Below are positions 9,509 to 18,260 of a stretch of DNA of 64,000 nucleotides, one piece after another. A program made the translations under genes and the position numbers. The stretch covers positions 62,001 to 126,000 of the forward strand of contig NZ_JAGEVG010000009.1 in NCBI RefSeq assembly GCF_017581925.1, given 5' to 3'. The stretch comes from Gelidibacter pelagius. Lineage in GTDB: Bacteria > Bacteroidota > Bacteroidia > Flavobacteriales > Flavobacteriaceae. How positions within the stretch are numbered: the stretch's first letter is position 1; every line of letters begins with the position of its first letter. The notes below the pieces were generated by a model. It was not told the origin of the DNA. It ran no database searches and worked only from the letters and a program-made list of their open reading frames with translations.

Positions 9509-11878
9509 ATGAACCATCTAAAATTCTTTACAATATTGCTTTTAATAGGCTGTGGACAAGTAACTGCACAAATTGTGAAAAGTAATTCTGATAATCTTCC
9601 GGTTCGTGAATATACCTTGGTGATCAAGGAAGAATTGATCAATAAAACAGGAAAACAGGTTAAGGGAATGACCGTCAATGGAACCATTCCAGGACCAACT
9701 TTGGAGTTTACGGAAGGCGAATACGCGGTAATTTACGTGAAAAATGAAATGAGCGTTGAAACCTCAATTCACTGGCACGGACTTTTGTTGCCCAATTTTT
9801 TTGACGGTGTACCTTATTTAACAACACCTCCTATCAAAGCTGGAACCACATTTAAATATGAATTTCCAATCAGACAGTCGGGTACGTATTGGTATCACTC
9901 CCACACCATGCTTCAAGAGCAAAGTGGCGTTTTTGGTTCCTTGCTGATCCATCCAAAGGAAAAAACCTTGGATTATGACTATGATTTAATTGTCATGTTA
10001 TCTGATTGGACCAATGAGAATCCACACAGCGTCATGAAAAATCTCAAGCGCGGTAACGAATGGTATCAAATGAAGAAGGGAACGGCAACACCTTTGAATA
10101 AGGTTATTGCACGTGGCGCCTTGGGTGCACAGCTCGATTTCTGGAGACAACGGATGGGTGGTGCAGACATAGCCGATGTCTATTATCCTGCTTTTTTGGT
10201 CAATGGTAAAAAATCAGTAGAATACTCCGATTACAAACCCGGAGAGAAGGTGCGATTGCGGGTCATTAATGGTTCCGCCTCCTCGCAATTTTGGATGACA
10301 ATTGGTGGCGAAACTCCTTTATTGGTGTCTGCTGATGGTGTGGATGTTGTTCCCGTTGAACATCCTAAAACCTTCATAGCTACAGCCGAAACCTATGATT
10401 TTATAATCACTATTCCCCATCATGGGAAGGTTGAATTACGGGCAATGGCACAGGATGGTTCTGGGATAGCTACAGCGTACTTTGGAAAAGGAAAAGTACT
10501 TCCAGCAGAAATTATCGCAAAACCCGATAAGATTGAGATGATGCAGGAGATGGCAAAAATGGATATGAAAATGGGGGCACACGCCTTGAAATTCCGTCCC
10601 AAGAAAGATGAGCGTTATGAAATGAAGAAAGAGTTTGGGATGCAGATGGACGGAATGAAAATGGATGACTCAAACATGGAGGATGTGAAAATGAAAATGC
10701 CGAAAGATTCTACAATGAACGATATGATGGACCATTCCAAAATGGCAATGAAAAAGGATTCCACTGAAGCTGAAAAGGGAATGGCAATGGATCATTCAGA
10801 CCTGCCTGCCGACAAGGCAGGGATGGAAGGTATGGGCCCGCCTGCCGGACGGGCAGGCATGTTTTCAGAATACAATTATGATTATCTTAAATCGCCAAAA
10901 CCAACTACCTACGATAAGGAACTTCCTGTTAAGGAAATCCTTTTGAACCTCACTGGAAATATGAACCGTTACATCTGGAGTATGAATGGTGTTCCCTTGA
11001 GTGAAGCTGATAGAATCAAAATAAATAATGGGGAAGTGACCAGAATAACTTTCAATAACCTTACTATGATGCATCATCCAATGCACTTACACGGTCATTT
11101 TTTCAGAGTTATCAATAAAAATGGGGAATACTCCCCTTTAAAGCATACTGTAAACGTTGCCCCGATGCAGGAAGTTACCATAGAATTCAGCGGAAACGAA
11201 GGCGATGAACATGGCGATTGGTTTTTTCACTGTCATATATTGTATCATATGATGAGTGGAATGGCACGAGTGGTGAGTTATGAGACGCCACGTGACCCAA
11301 GAATGGAAGAGCATCCAGAAAAGCATTTAATCAAGGAAGCAGACGAGTTTTATGCTTGGTCGATGCTTGAGGCAGCCTCACATATGGCTTCATTTAAGTT
11401 TGTTACATCCAATATTCGAAACCAATTCAATATTTCCGCAGAATACGGCTGGAACCAAAATTTAGAAGCTGAAGTGACCTATGAACGTTATCTACACGAT
11501 TATTTTAGAGTGTTCGGTGGGGTGAAAGCTGAAAATGAAATGGTAGACAGTATGGATGATATTTCGACTACAGCAGTCGCTGGGATTCGATTTTTAACAC
11601 CGTATCTGTTCAATCTTGATGTCCGTATCGACAGCAAATTGAGACCACAAATTAGCTTGACCCGTGAACTATTGATTTTTCCAAGAACAGCCATTTTTGG
11701 AAGGTATGAATATCAGGCAGATTTTGGATGGGTTGATACCCTTCCATTCGGAAATAATTACGCAAACGAAGTGACCTGGAATGCGGGAGTAGAATATTTT
11801 TTATCACGAGACTTTTCATTGATGGCAAGCTACGACAACCGTTTTGGTGCAGGTGGTGGACTGTCAGTGAGATTCTAA
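9509..11878 (+). CDS. Multicopper oxidase (CopA-like) fused to a CopB-like outer-membrane domain
   Basis: Secreted copper oxidase that would convert Cu(I) to less toxic Cu(II). All four copper ligand motifs are visible: HWHG at 88-91, WYHSHT at 128-133, HHPMHLHGH at 522-530 and HCHILYHMMSGM at 574-585. Between cupredoxin domains 2 and 3 lies a very Met-rich linker (about residues 345-435, many MxxM and DHSxM units) that should bind Cu(I). Residues from about 620 to 789 are not oxidase: they resemble the C-terminal beta-barrel half of copper-resistance protein CopB (EYGWNQNLEAEVTYERYL, final GGGLSVRF). The signal peptide ends at TAQ. The linker contains an in-frame GC-rich palindromic insertion at 10801-10860. 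Confidence 0.9.
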   Translation: MNHLKFFTILLLIGCGQVTAQIVKSNSDNLPVREYTLVIKEELINKTGKQVKGMTVNGTIPGPTLEFTEGEYAVIYVKNEMSVETSIHWHGLLLPNFFDGVPYLTTPPIKAGTTFKYEFPIRQSGTYWYHSHTMLQEQSGVFGSLLIHPKEKTLDYDYDLIVMLSDWTNENPHSVMKNLKRGNEWYQMKKGTATPLNKVIARGALGAQLDFWRQRMGGADIADVYYPAFLVNGKKSVEYSDYKPGEKVRLRVINGSASSQFWMTIGGETPLLVSADGVDVVPVEHPKTFIATAETYDFIITIPHHGKVELRAMAQDGSGIATAYFGKGKVLPAEIIAKPDKIEMMQEMAKMDMKMGAHALKFRPKKDERYEMKKEFGMQMDGMKMDDSNMEDVKMKMPKDSTMNDMMDHSKMAMKKDSTEAEKGMAMDHSDLPADKAGMEGMGPPAGRAGMFSEYNYDYLKSPKPTTYDKELPVKEILLNLTGNMNRYIWSMNGVPLSEADRIKINNGEVTRITFNNLTMMHHPMHLHGHFFRVINKNGEYSPLKHTVNVAPMQEVTIEFSGNEGDEHGDWFFHCHILYHMMSGMARVVSYETPRDPRMEEHPEKHLIKEADEFYAWSMLEAASHMASFKFVTSNIRNQFNISAEYGWNQNLEAEVTYERYLHDYFRVFGGVKAENEMVDSMDDISTTAVAGIRFLTPYLFNLDVRIDSKLRPQISLTRELLIFPRTAIFGRYEYQADFGWVDTLPFGNNYANEVTWNAGVEYFLSRDFSLMASYDNRFGAGGGLSVRF
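10801..10860. repeat. GC-rich palindromic element inside a coding region
   Basis: Two hairpins: CCTGCC-gacaa-GGCAGG (10805-10821) and GCCTGCC-ggacg-GGCAGGC (10840-10858). They are far richer in GC than the surrounding gene and encode PADKAG and PPAGRAG, unlike the Met/Lys-rich linker around them. A related CTGCCCG/CGGGCAG hairpin occurs in intergenic DNA at 45917-45957. This looks like a mobile palindromic repeat that has inserted in frame. Confidence 0.65.
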
Positions 11879-11930
11879 TAAAACTTTATAAATCAGTTAA
11901 AACCAAGTATTAATTTAAATCAAAATCAAA

Positions 11931-12509
11931 ATGAAGAATTTACGAGTAACAACAACAATTTTGGCAATGGCTTTTGTAGGCCTAACAGCAATGTCTTGTA
12001 AAGACGGCCAGAAGGAAGATTCAAGTGCTACAATGGACTCTGAAGTGAGCCAAGAGCAAGCAAGTACATCTAAGTCTAATGCACAAAATCCTGAATCCCA
12101 ACAAGTATTGGCTGATTATATGGTGCTTAAAGATGCTTTAGTTGCAACCGATGGAAAAGCTGCGGCAGAGGCTGGAAAGAAACTTGAAAGTACATTAAAA
12201 AGTATTAAATTAGATAGCTATACTTCTGATCAACAAAAGGAACTGAAAGAAATTGTTGAATCTTCAACAGAGCATGCAGAGCATATTGGCAGAAGTGACA
12301 TGGCGCACCAACGTGAACATTTTCAGATGTTAACTCAGGATGTAACAGATATGGTGGCTATAACCGGTACAGAAAATACGCTTTACCAACAATTTTGCCC
12401 AATGTATGGTGAAGGTGGTGCTTGGTTGAGCATGGAAAAGGAAATAAGAAATCCTTACTTCGGTAGCAAAATGATGAAATGTGGGGAAGTACAAAAAGAG
12501 ATAAATTAA
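11931..12509 (+). CDS. DUF3347 domain lipoprotein
   Basis: A 192-residue lipoprotein: signal peptide with lipobox TAMSC (Cys 23), a low-complexity acidic linker to about residue 52, then a DUF3347 domain to the end. The domain carries FCPMYGEGGAWLSMEKEIR, then NPYFG, then MMKCGE. The same domain, with the same Cys, Met and NPYFG residues, forms the C-terminus of the CusB protein at 16368-18110. The paired CPM and KCGE motifs and the copper neighbours suggest periplasmic Cu(I) binding; the family has no proven function. It follows the multicopper oxidase by about 50 bp. Confidence 0.88.
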   Translation: MKNLRVTTTILAMAFVGLTAMSCKDGQKEDSSATMDSEVSQEQASTSKSNAQNPESQQVLADYMVLKDALVATDGKAAAEAGKKLESTLKSIKLDSYTSDQQKELKEIVESSTEHAEHIGRSDMAHQREHFQMLTQDVTDMVAITGTENTLYQQFCPMYGEGGAWLSMEKEIRNPYFGSKMMKCGEVQKEIN

Positions 12510-12530
12510 TAAATTAACCTGTAAGGTATT

Positions 12531-12548
12531 CCCCGCCTTTTAGCGGGG
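12531..12548 (+). terminator. GC-rich hairpin, possible attenuator
   Basis: CCCCGC-ctttta-GCGGGG, a perfect 6-bp GC stem 22 nt after the DUF3347 stop codon. No T-run follows, so it may pause or protect mRNA ends rather than fully terminate; the next gene begins 28 nt later. Confidence 0.5.
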
Positions 12549-12576
12549 TCCTTGTAGGCTTAATGAAAATGATTTA

Positions 12577-13029
12577 ATGAGAATACTGAAAATCATAGCA
12601 CTCATTTTATTGGTAGTCTTTATAGGCATACAGTTTATGCCTACAGAGCGCAACCAGAGCGACCTTGTACCAAAAACCGATTTTTTATTGGTAAACAATA
12701 CCCCGGAAAATATTGGTAAATTATTACAGGTGTCCTGTTATGATTGCCACAGTAACGATACAGCTTACCCGTGGTATAACAGAATTCAGCCCATTGCTTG
12801 GTTTTTAGAGGACCATATAATGGAAGGGAAAAAGGAATTAAATTTCAGTGAATGGGACGCATATTCAAATCGTAGAAAAAATAGCAAGCTAAAATCTATC
12901 ATGAGCCAAATTAGAGATGATGAGATGCCTCTTTTCTCTTACACATTGTTTCATAGGGATGCCATTTTATCAGACGTTGAAAAGCAGCGTATAATTGAAT
13001 ATATGAAAAACGTTCAGGATAGCTTATAA
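12577..13029 (+). CDS. Haem-binding domain protein (single CxxCH)
   Basis: A 150-residue protein with one N-terminal membrane or signal helix (about residues 3-20) and one c-type haem motif, CYDCH, near residue 53. The following YPWYNRIQPIAWFLEDHIMEGKKEL block is characteristic of the Pfam haem-binding domain family in Bacteroidota. It would be a membrane-anchored periplasmic monohaem protein. Its place inside the copper block suggests an electron-transfer role with the multicopper oxidase, or simply a frequent passenger; that is inference. Confidence 0.85.
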   Translation: MRILKIIALILLVVFIGIQFMPTERNQSDLVPKTDFLLVNNTPENIGKLLQVSCYDCHSNDTAYPWYNRIQPIAWFLEDHIMEGKKELNFSEWDAYSNRRKNSKLKSIMSQIRDDEMPLFSYTLFHRDAILSDVEKQRIIEYMKNVQDSL

Positions 13030-13128
13030 TCAAGTTGAACACGGATGGATGATAATCCGAAAATATAATGTTCTAATCCATAGGCTTTTCATATTTATAG
13101 GAACAATAAGAACCTAAAATTTAAAATT

Positions 13129-13590
13129 ATGACACACATATACAGCATAGAGGGCATGACCTGCAATGGTTGCAGAAGCCACGTTGAAAAAGTACTTTCC
13201 AATGTAGAAGGCGTCTCGAGTGCCAACGTCAATTTAGAGAAAAAAGAGGCGACCATCGCAATGGAAAACCATATTCCACTCGAAAAGTTTCAAAAGGCTT
13301 TAAAAGATGATGGTGGGACTTATAGCATCTATAATCTGGGAGAAATGCCTCACAGGAGCCATACCTACAGCATAGAGGGAATGACTTGTGATGGGTGCAG
13401 AAGCCACGTTGAAAAAGCACTTTCCAATGTAGAAGGCGTTTCAAGTGCTTCCGTGAATTTAGAGAAAAAAGAAGCGACCATCGAAATGGAAAACCATATT
13501 CCACTCGAAAAATTCCAGGAAGTTTTAAAAGATGATGGTGGAAGTTATAGCATTTATAATGTGGGAGAAGCACCTCACCCTTCCGAAATC
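13129..13590 (+). repeat. Tandem 225-bp duplication of the metal-binding domain in copA
   Basis: The unit beginning with YSIEGMTC recurs exactly 75 codons later, with most residues identical, including the linker (LEKFQ..LKDDGG.YSIYN.GE.PH). Similarity is strong at DNA level too, pointing to a recent internal duplication. Confidence 0.85.
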
Positions 13591-15855
13591 AAGAAAGAAA
13601 AACCACCAAAAGGTGTTGGTACGGGCGTCTTTTATTGTCCAATGCATTGCGAAGGCGATAAAACCTACGATAAACCAGGAGATTGTCCTGTCTGTGGGAT
13701 GGATTTGGTCGAAGAGCAAAATTTATCAGCGATAGCTGCAGAGCAATGGACCTGTCCGATGCATCCTGAAATTGTACAAGATGAAGCAGGGGCCTGTCCA
13801 ATATGTGGTATGGATTTAGTCCCGATGCAACCCGACCTGTCTTCTGAAGAGAAAACCTATAAAAAGCTATTGAAGAAGTTTTGGATCGCCATGGCGTTTA
13901 CGTTGCCAATCTTCATTATTGCGATGAGCGAAATGCTCACTACGAATCCATTGTACGATATTATGGAGCAGAAAAGTTGGAATTGGGTTCAATTTGCACT
14001 CTCCATTCCAGTGGTGTTTTATGCCACTTGGATGTTCTTTGAACGTGCGTATAGAAGTATCAAAACATGGAATCTCAATATGTTTACGCTTATTGGCATC
14101 GGTGCAGGAGTCGCTTGGTTATTCAGTGTGGTAGCGCTGTTCTTCCCTAATGTTTTCCCTGATCAGTTTAGGTCAGATTCCGGTGCAGTACACGTCTATT
14201 TTGAAGCGGCAACCGTTATTCTAACGCTGGTACTTTTAGGTCAGCTTTTGGAAGCGCGTGCACATAGCAAAACCAATTCAGCGGTAAAAGAATTACTGAA
14301 ATTAGCACCAAATAAAGCGGTGAAAGTAGTCGATGGTGAAGAGGTGGTGGTAAGCATCGATAAAATTGTCTTGAATGATATTCTCAAGGTAAAGCCTGGG
14401 GAAAAAATTCCTGTAGATGGTGTCATTACTGAAGGTGAAACCAGTATCGACGAATCAATGATCACCGGAGAGCCGATTCCTGTAAGTAAAACTATAGACG
14501 ACAAAGTCAGCAGTGGAACGATTAATGGAAATCAAACATTTTTAATGAAGGCTGAAAAAGTGGGGAGTGATACCTTACTATCCCAAATCATCCATATGGT
14601 GAATGATGCCAGTAGAAGTCGTGCGCCAATTCAAAATTTAGCCGATAGAATATCTGGTTATTTTGTTCCTGTAGTGGTGATCATATCGTTAATAACATTC
14701 GCAGTTTGGGCTATTTGGGGACCAGAACCCGCTTATGTCTATGCCTTGGTCAATGGGATTGCTGTATTAATTATTGCTTGTCCGTGTGCCTTAGGATTGG
14801 CCACACCAATGTCCGTGATGGTAGGTGTCGGTAAAGGCGCTCAAAATGGGGTCTTGATCAAAAATGCCGAGGCTCTTGAGCGAATGGATAAAGTAGATGT
14901 GTTGATTATTGATAAAACCGGAACCATTACCGAAGGCAAGCCAACGGTTGAAAAAGTAGGTTCATTTAATCCAGAATTCCCAGACAAGAAGGTATTGGAA
15001 TACATCGTTTCACTAAACAGTAACAGTGAGCATCCATTAGCTGACGCCACTGTAAAATATGGGATAGAACAAAAAGCCGAAATTATAAAATCAGAGGCCT
15101 TTAGTGCAGTTACCGGTAAGGGTGTTGAAGCGACGATTAACAATCAAAAAGTAGCTTTAGGAAATCCTAAAATGATGGAGCATGCCAATGCAGAGATCAG
15201 TCCAGAAATGGAGAATGAAGCAAAATCTTTTCAGCAACAAGGTAAAACGGTTTCATACTTGGCCATTGATAAAGTAGTTGTTGGCTATGTGGTGATCGGT
15301 GATAAAATAAAACCTACCAGTGCAAAAGCCATTAAAGAACTTCAAGAGAGAGGCATTGAAGTCATCATGTTGACTGGAGATAATCACAACACGGCACAAG
15401 CGGTGGCCACAGAGCTGCATCTTACCGATTTTAAAGCGAGCATGCTACCAGAAGACAAACTCAAGGAAGTCGAAAAACTGCAAAAACAAGGTAAAGTCGT
15501 TGCCATGGCTGGTGACGGTATTAATGATGCACCAGCTTTAGCGAAAAGTGACGTGGGAATTGCCATGGGTACAGGGACGGATGTTGCTATTGAAAGTGCG
15601 ATGATCACTTTGGTGAAAGGCGATTTACATGGGATTGTTAAAGCTCGGAAACTAAGCCACGCTGTGATGAAAAATATCAAGCAAAACCTCTTCTTTGCAC
15701 TCGTTTATAACACTTTAGGGGTGCCGATTGCCGCAGGTGTTTTATTTCCGGTTTTCGGAATTTTATTATCACCCATGATTGCTGCTTTGGCTATGAGTTT
15801 TAGTTCGGTATCCGTCATTGGGAATGCCTTGAGATTAAGAGCGGCAAAGATTTAA
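13129..15855 (+). CDS. copA: Copper-translocating P1B-type ATPase (CopA)
   Basis: Exports Cu(I) from cytoplasm to periplasm using ATP. Domains in order: two heavy-metal-associated domains (GMTCNGC near residue 9, GMTCDGC near 84); two CPMH...CPxCGMDL heavy-metal binding modules (about 168-194 and 207-236); membrane helices; phosphatase motif TGEP; the translocation motif CPC at 551-553; phosphorylated D595 in DKTGTITEGKP; the HP motif SEHPLA; and GDGINDAPALA. At 908 residues it is longer than typical because of the duplicated N-terminus. The two N-terminal domains are a near-identical tandem repeat of 75 codons. DUF305 and cusB follow closely. Confidence 0.96.
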   Translation: MTHIYSIEGMTCNGCRSHVEKVLSNVEGVSSANVNLEKKEATIAMENHIPLEKFQKALKDDGGTYSIYNLGEMPHRSHTYSIEGMTCDGCRSHVEKALSNVEGVSSASVNLEKKEATIEMENHIPLEKFQEVLKDDGGSYSIYNVGEAPHPSEIKKEKPPKGVGTGVFYCPMHCEGDKTYDKPGDCPVCGMDLVEEQNLSAIAAEQWTCPMHPEIVQDEAGACPICGMDLVPMQPDLSSEEKTYKKLLKKFWIAMAFTLPIFIIAMSEMLTTNPLYDIMEQKSWNWVQFALSIPVVFYATWMFFERAYRSIKTWNLNMFTLIGIGAGVAWLFSVVALFFPNVFPDQFRSDSGAVHVYFEAATVILTLVLLGQLLEARAHSKTNSAVKELLKLAPNKAVKVVDGEEVVVSIDKIVLNDILKVKPGEKIPVDGVITEGETSIDESMITGEPIPVSKTIDDKVSSGTINGNQTFLMKAEKVGSDTLLSQIIHMVNDASRSRAPIQNLADRISGYFVPVVVIISLITFAVWAIWGPEPAYVYALVNGIAVLIIACPCALGLATPMSVMVGVGKGAQNGVLIKNAEALERMDKVDVLIIDKTGTITEGKPTVEKVGSFNPEFPDKKVLEYIVSLNSNSEHPLADATVKYGIEQKAEIIKSEAFSAVTGKGVEATINNQKVALGNPKMMEHANAEISPEMENEAKSFQQQGKTVSYLAIDKVVVGYVVIGDKIKPTSAKAIKELQERGIEVIMLTGDNHNTAQAVATELHLTDFKASMLPEDKLKEVEKLQKQGKVVAMAGDGINDAPALAKSDVGIAMGTGTDVAIESAMITLVKGDLHGIVKARKLSHAVMKNIKQNLFFALVYNTLGVPIAAGVLFPVFGILLSPMIAALAMSFSSVSVIGNALRLRAAKI

Positions 15856-15871
15856 ATAAAGACAAATCATT

Positions 15872-16354
15872 ATGGAAACAAATAAAGAACACTCGAAAAA
15901 CAATAACTATACAAAATTCATTCTGATGCTTGTGGCATCGTTTATTGCCATGTATGTTACCATGTATTTAAATACCTATGCCATAGATCATGTTTATTTT
16001 AGTCTTACCCGATTTTATATGACCTGTTTGGGAATTTCAGCCATGGCAGTTATCATGTGGGTTTTTATGCGGAAAATGTATCAAAACAGGAAAAAGAACA
16101 TTGCTATTTTATTGGGTAGCTTCATCTTGTTTGTTGGAGCACTTGGCTTGGTAAGAGCACAAAGTCCTGTTGTTGGTGATTTACTGTGGTTGAAAGCCAT
16201 GATTCCGCATCACTCTATTGCTATTTTGACCAGTTCAAGGGCAGATATTGAAGATCCTGAAGTGAGAAAATTAGCAGATGCTATTATTAAAGCACAAGAA
16301 AGAGAAATTGCCGAGATGAAAGCAATAATTAAACGCTTAGAGAACAATAAATAA
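15872..16354 (+). CDS. DUF305 domain membrane protein
   Basis: A 160-residue protein with three predicted membrane helices (about residues 13-34, 45-65 and 75-92) followed by a DUF305 tail. The tail shows MIPHHSIAILTS and KLADAIIKAQEREIAEMKAII, the core DUF305 signature, here in a short form. DUF305 proteins are ferritin-like helical proteins often found in copper resistance loci; their function is unproved. It starts 16 nt after copA and ends 13 nt before cusB, so it belongs to the same operon. Confidence 0.88.
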   Translation: METNKEHSKNNNYTKFILMLVASFIAMYVTMYLNTYAIDHVYFSLTRFYMTCLGISAMAVIMWVFMRKMYQNRKKNIAILLGSFILFVGALGLVRAQSPVVGDLLWLKAMIPHHSIAILTSSRADIEDPEVRKLADAIIKAQEREIAEMKAIIKRLENNK

Positions 16355-16367
16355 AATATTAAATTAA

Positions 16368-18110
16368 ATGAAAAAGAATATCATTTACACGGCTGTTGCC
16401 TTGATTGTAGGTTTGTTAGTAGGATTTTTACTCTTCGGTGGAGATTCTGGAAACACGACGGCAAATTCAGACAATCATGAGCATTCAGAAGCAGTTGCTC
16501 AAATGTGGACCTGTTCCATGCACCCACAAATTATGCAGCCCGAACCAGGAGATTGCCCACTCTGCGGGATGGATTTAATTCCAGCAGATGCAGGTGGCGA
16601 AGGCCTCGCGTTGAACGAAATAAAAATGACAACCAACGCCATGGCTTTGGCAAATATCCATACGATGGTGGTGGGGAATGCCTCTGAAACAGAAGGAAAC
16701 TCTTTGATGCTATCTGGCAAGATTATGCCCAATGAAGAAGCCAATGCGGTGCAAGCCAGTTATTTTGAAGGGCGAATAGAGAAATTAAACGTCAATTTTA
16801 CGGGTGAAAACGTTCGTAAAGGACAATTGTTGGCTACTATTTACGCTCCAGCGCTTGTGGCGGCACAACAGGAATTGTTGACCGCAGCTTCAATGAAAGC
16901 ATCACAACCTGCACTGTACAATGCTGTTCGAAATAAATTAAAACTCTGGAAACTGTCCGAAGATCAGATTAGCCAAATTGAGACTTCAGGAAAAGTTAGA
17001 GAGAACTTCCCGATTTATGCGACGGTTTCGGGTACGGTTTCAGAGAAAATGACTGAAGAGGGCGACTATGTTAAACAAGGACAACCGATAGTAAAAGTCA
17101 GTAATTTAGGAACGGTCTGGGCGATGTTTGACGCTTATGAAAATCAGATTTCGCAGTTAAAGGTCGGCCAAAAAATAACAGTGACTTCCAATGCATACCC
17201 AAATAAGGAATTTGAAGCCACGATATCGTTTATCGACCCAAGTTTAAATACCCTATCCCGAACCGTTTCAGTTAGAGCAACTTTAAATAATAAAGAGGCT
17301 ATTTTAAAACCAGGAATGTTCGTCACCTCAAAAGTTCAGGTAGCAAAAAGCGGAGAAAAACAAGCGTTGATCAGTGTCCCTGCATCTGCGGTCCTTTGGA
17401 CGGGAAATAGATCTTTGGTATATGTGAAAACCAGTCCAGATGAACCTATTTTCGAAATGCGTGAGGTTACGTTAGGGTCTAAAAATGGCGAAAATTATAC
17501 AATTGCTGAAGGTTTGTCCAATGGCGAAGAAGTCGTGGTGAATGGTACGTTTACAGTTGACGCGGCAGCACAGCTTCAAGGTAAAAGAAGTATGATGAAC
17601 CCCGTTGGACAGCCGGAGATGGATCCTACAGGTCATCTTGCTGGCATTGATAGGGTGGAAGTGCCATCAAAGTTCCAAGATCAGCTAAAAGCAGTGTTTG
17701 ATGATTATCTGACCATGAAAAAGGCTCTGGTTAACGACAATGCAGAGACTCCAAAAAAAGCGGCTGGCGACTTACTTAAAAGCCTTCAAAAAGTGGATAT
17801 GAAATTGGTAAAAGAAGAGCCAGGGCATAGCCACTGGATGTTATTGGATAAAGAACTGCAAGAATCTGCACTCGCCATTTCAAAAACTTCGGATATTGAT
17901 GAACAAAGAGATCATTTCATCCATCTTTCGGCTCACTTAATAAATGCCGTAAAAACTTTTGGCATCAATCAAAAAGTATATGTGGATTATTGCCCCATGG
18001 TGAAGGGAGATCTTGGTGCATTTTGGATGAGCACAGAGGAAGAAATCCTGAATCCGTATTTTGGAGCGAGCATGTTGCGTTGTGGAGAGATCACGGATGA
18101 AATAAACTAA
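16368..18110 (+). CDS. cusB: CusB-like periplasmic adaptor with metal-binding N-terminus and DUF3347 tail
   Basis: Membrane-fusion subunit linking the RND pump CusA to the outer-membrane channel, 580 residues. A single N-terminal helix anchors it. Residues 47-72 form a CSMHP...CPLCGMDL metal-binding module, of the type also present twice in CopA. The adaptor core follows, with barrel-sandwich, hairpin and beta-barrel parts (EGRIEKLNVNFTGENVRKGQ, YATVSGTVSEKMTEEGDYVKQGQ). Residues from about 440 to the end are a DUF3347 domain (YCPMVKGDLGAFW, NPYFG, LRCGE). The pump genes cusA and cusC lie 8 kb upstream, separated by the oxidase and ATPase genes, so the pump is split within one block. Confidence 0.93.
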   Translation: MKKNIIYTAVALIVGLLVGFLLFGGDSGNTTANSDNHEHSEAVAQMWTCSMHPQIMQPEPGDCPLCGMDLIPADAGGEGLALNEIKMTTNAMALANIHTMVVGNASETEGNSLMLSGKIMPNEEANAVQASYFEGRIEKLNVNFTGENVRKGQLLATIYAPALVAAQQELLTAASMKASQPALYNAVRNKLKLWKLSEDQISQIETSGKVRENFPIYATVSGTVSEKMTEEGDYVKQGQPIVKVSNLGTVWAMFDAYENQISQLKVGQKITVTSNAYPNKEFEATISFIDPSLNTLSRTVSVRATLNNKEAILKPGMFVTSKVQVAKSGEKQALISVPASAVLWTGNRSLVYVKTSPDEPIFEMREVTLGSKNGENYTIAEGLSNGEEVVVNGTFTVDAAAQLQGKRSMMNPVGQPEMDPTGHLAGIDRVEVPSKFQDQLKAVFDDYLTMKKALVNDNAETPKKAAGDLLKSLQKVDMKLVKEEPGHSHWMLLDKELQESALAISKTSDIDEQRDHFIHLSAHLINAVKTFGINQKVYVDYCPMVKGDLGAFWMSTEEEILNPYFGASMLRCGEITDEIN

Positions 18111-18260
18111 CTTAAGGGGGCTCTATAAATGAAAATTGTGGTTTTGACTTAATTTAAGATTTCTTTTCCTTAACTATAATAATGCTTTGAGAGACTTCTT
18201 TTCGTTAATTTAGAGTTATGGATTAATTCCTAAGTATTGATATGGGACTTGAATAAGTAA

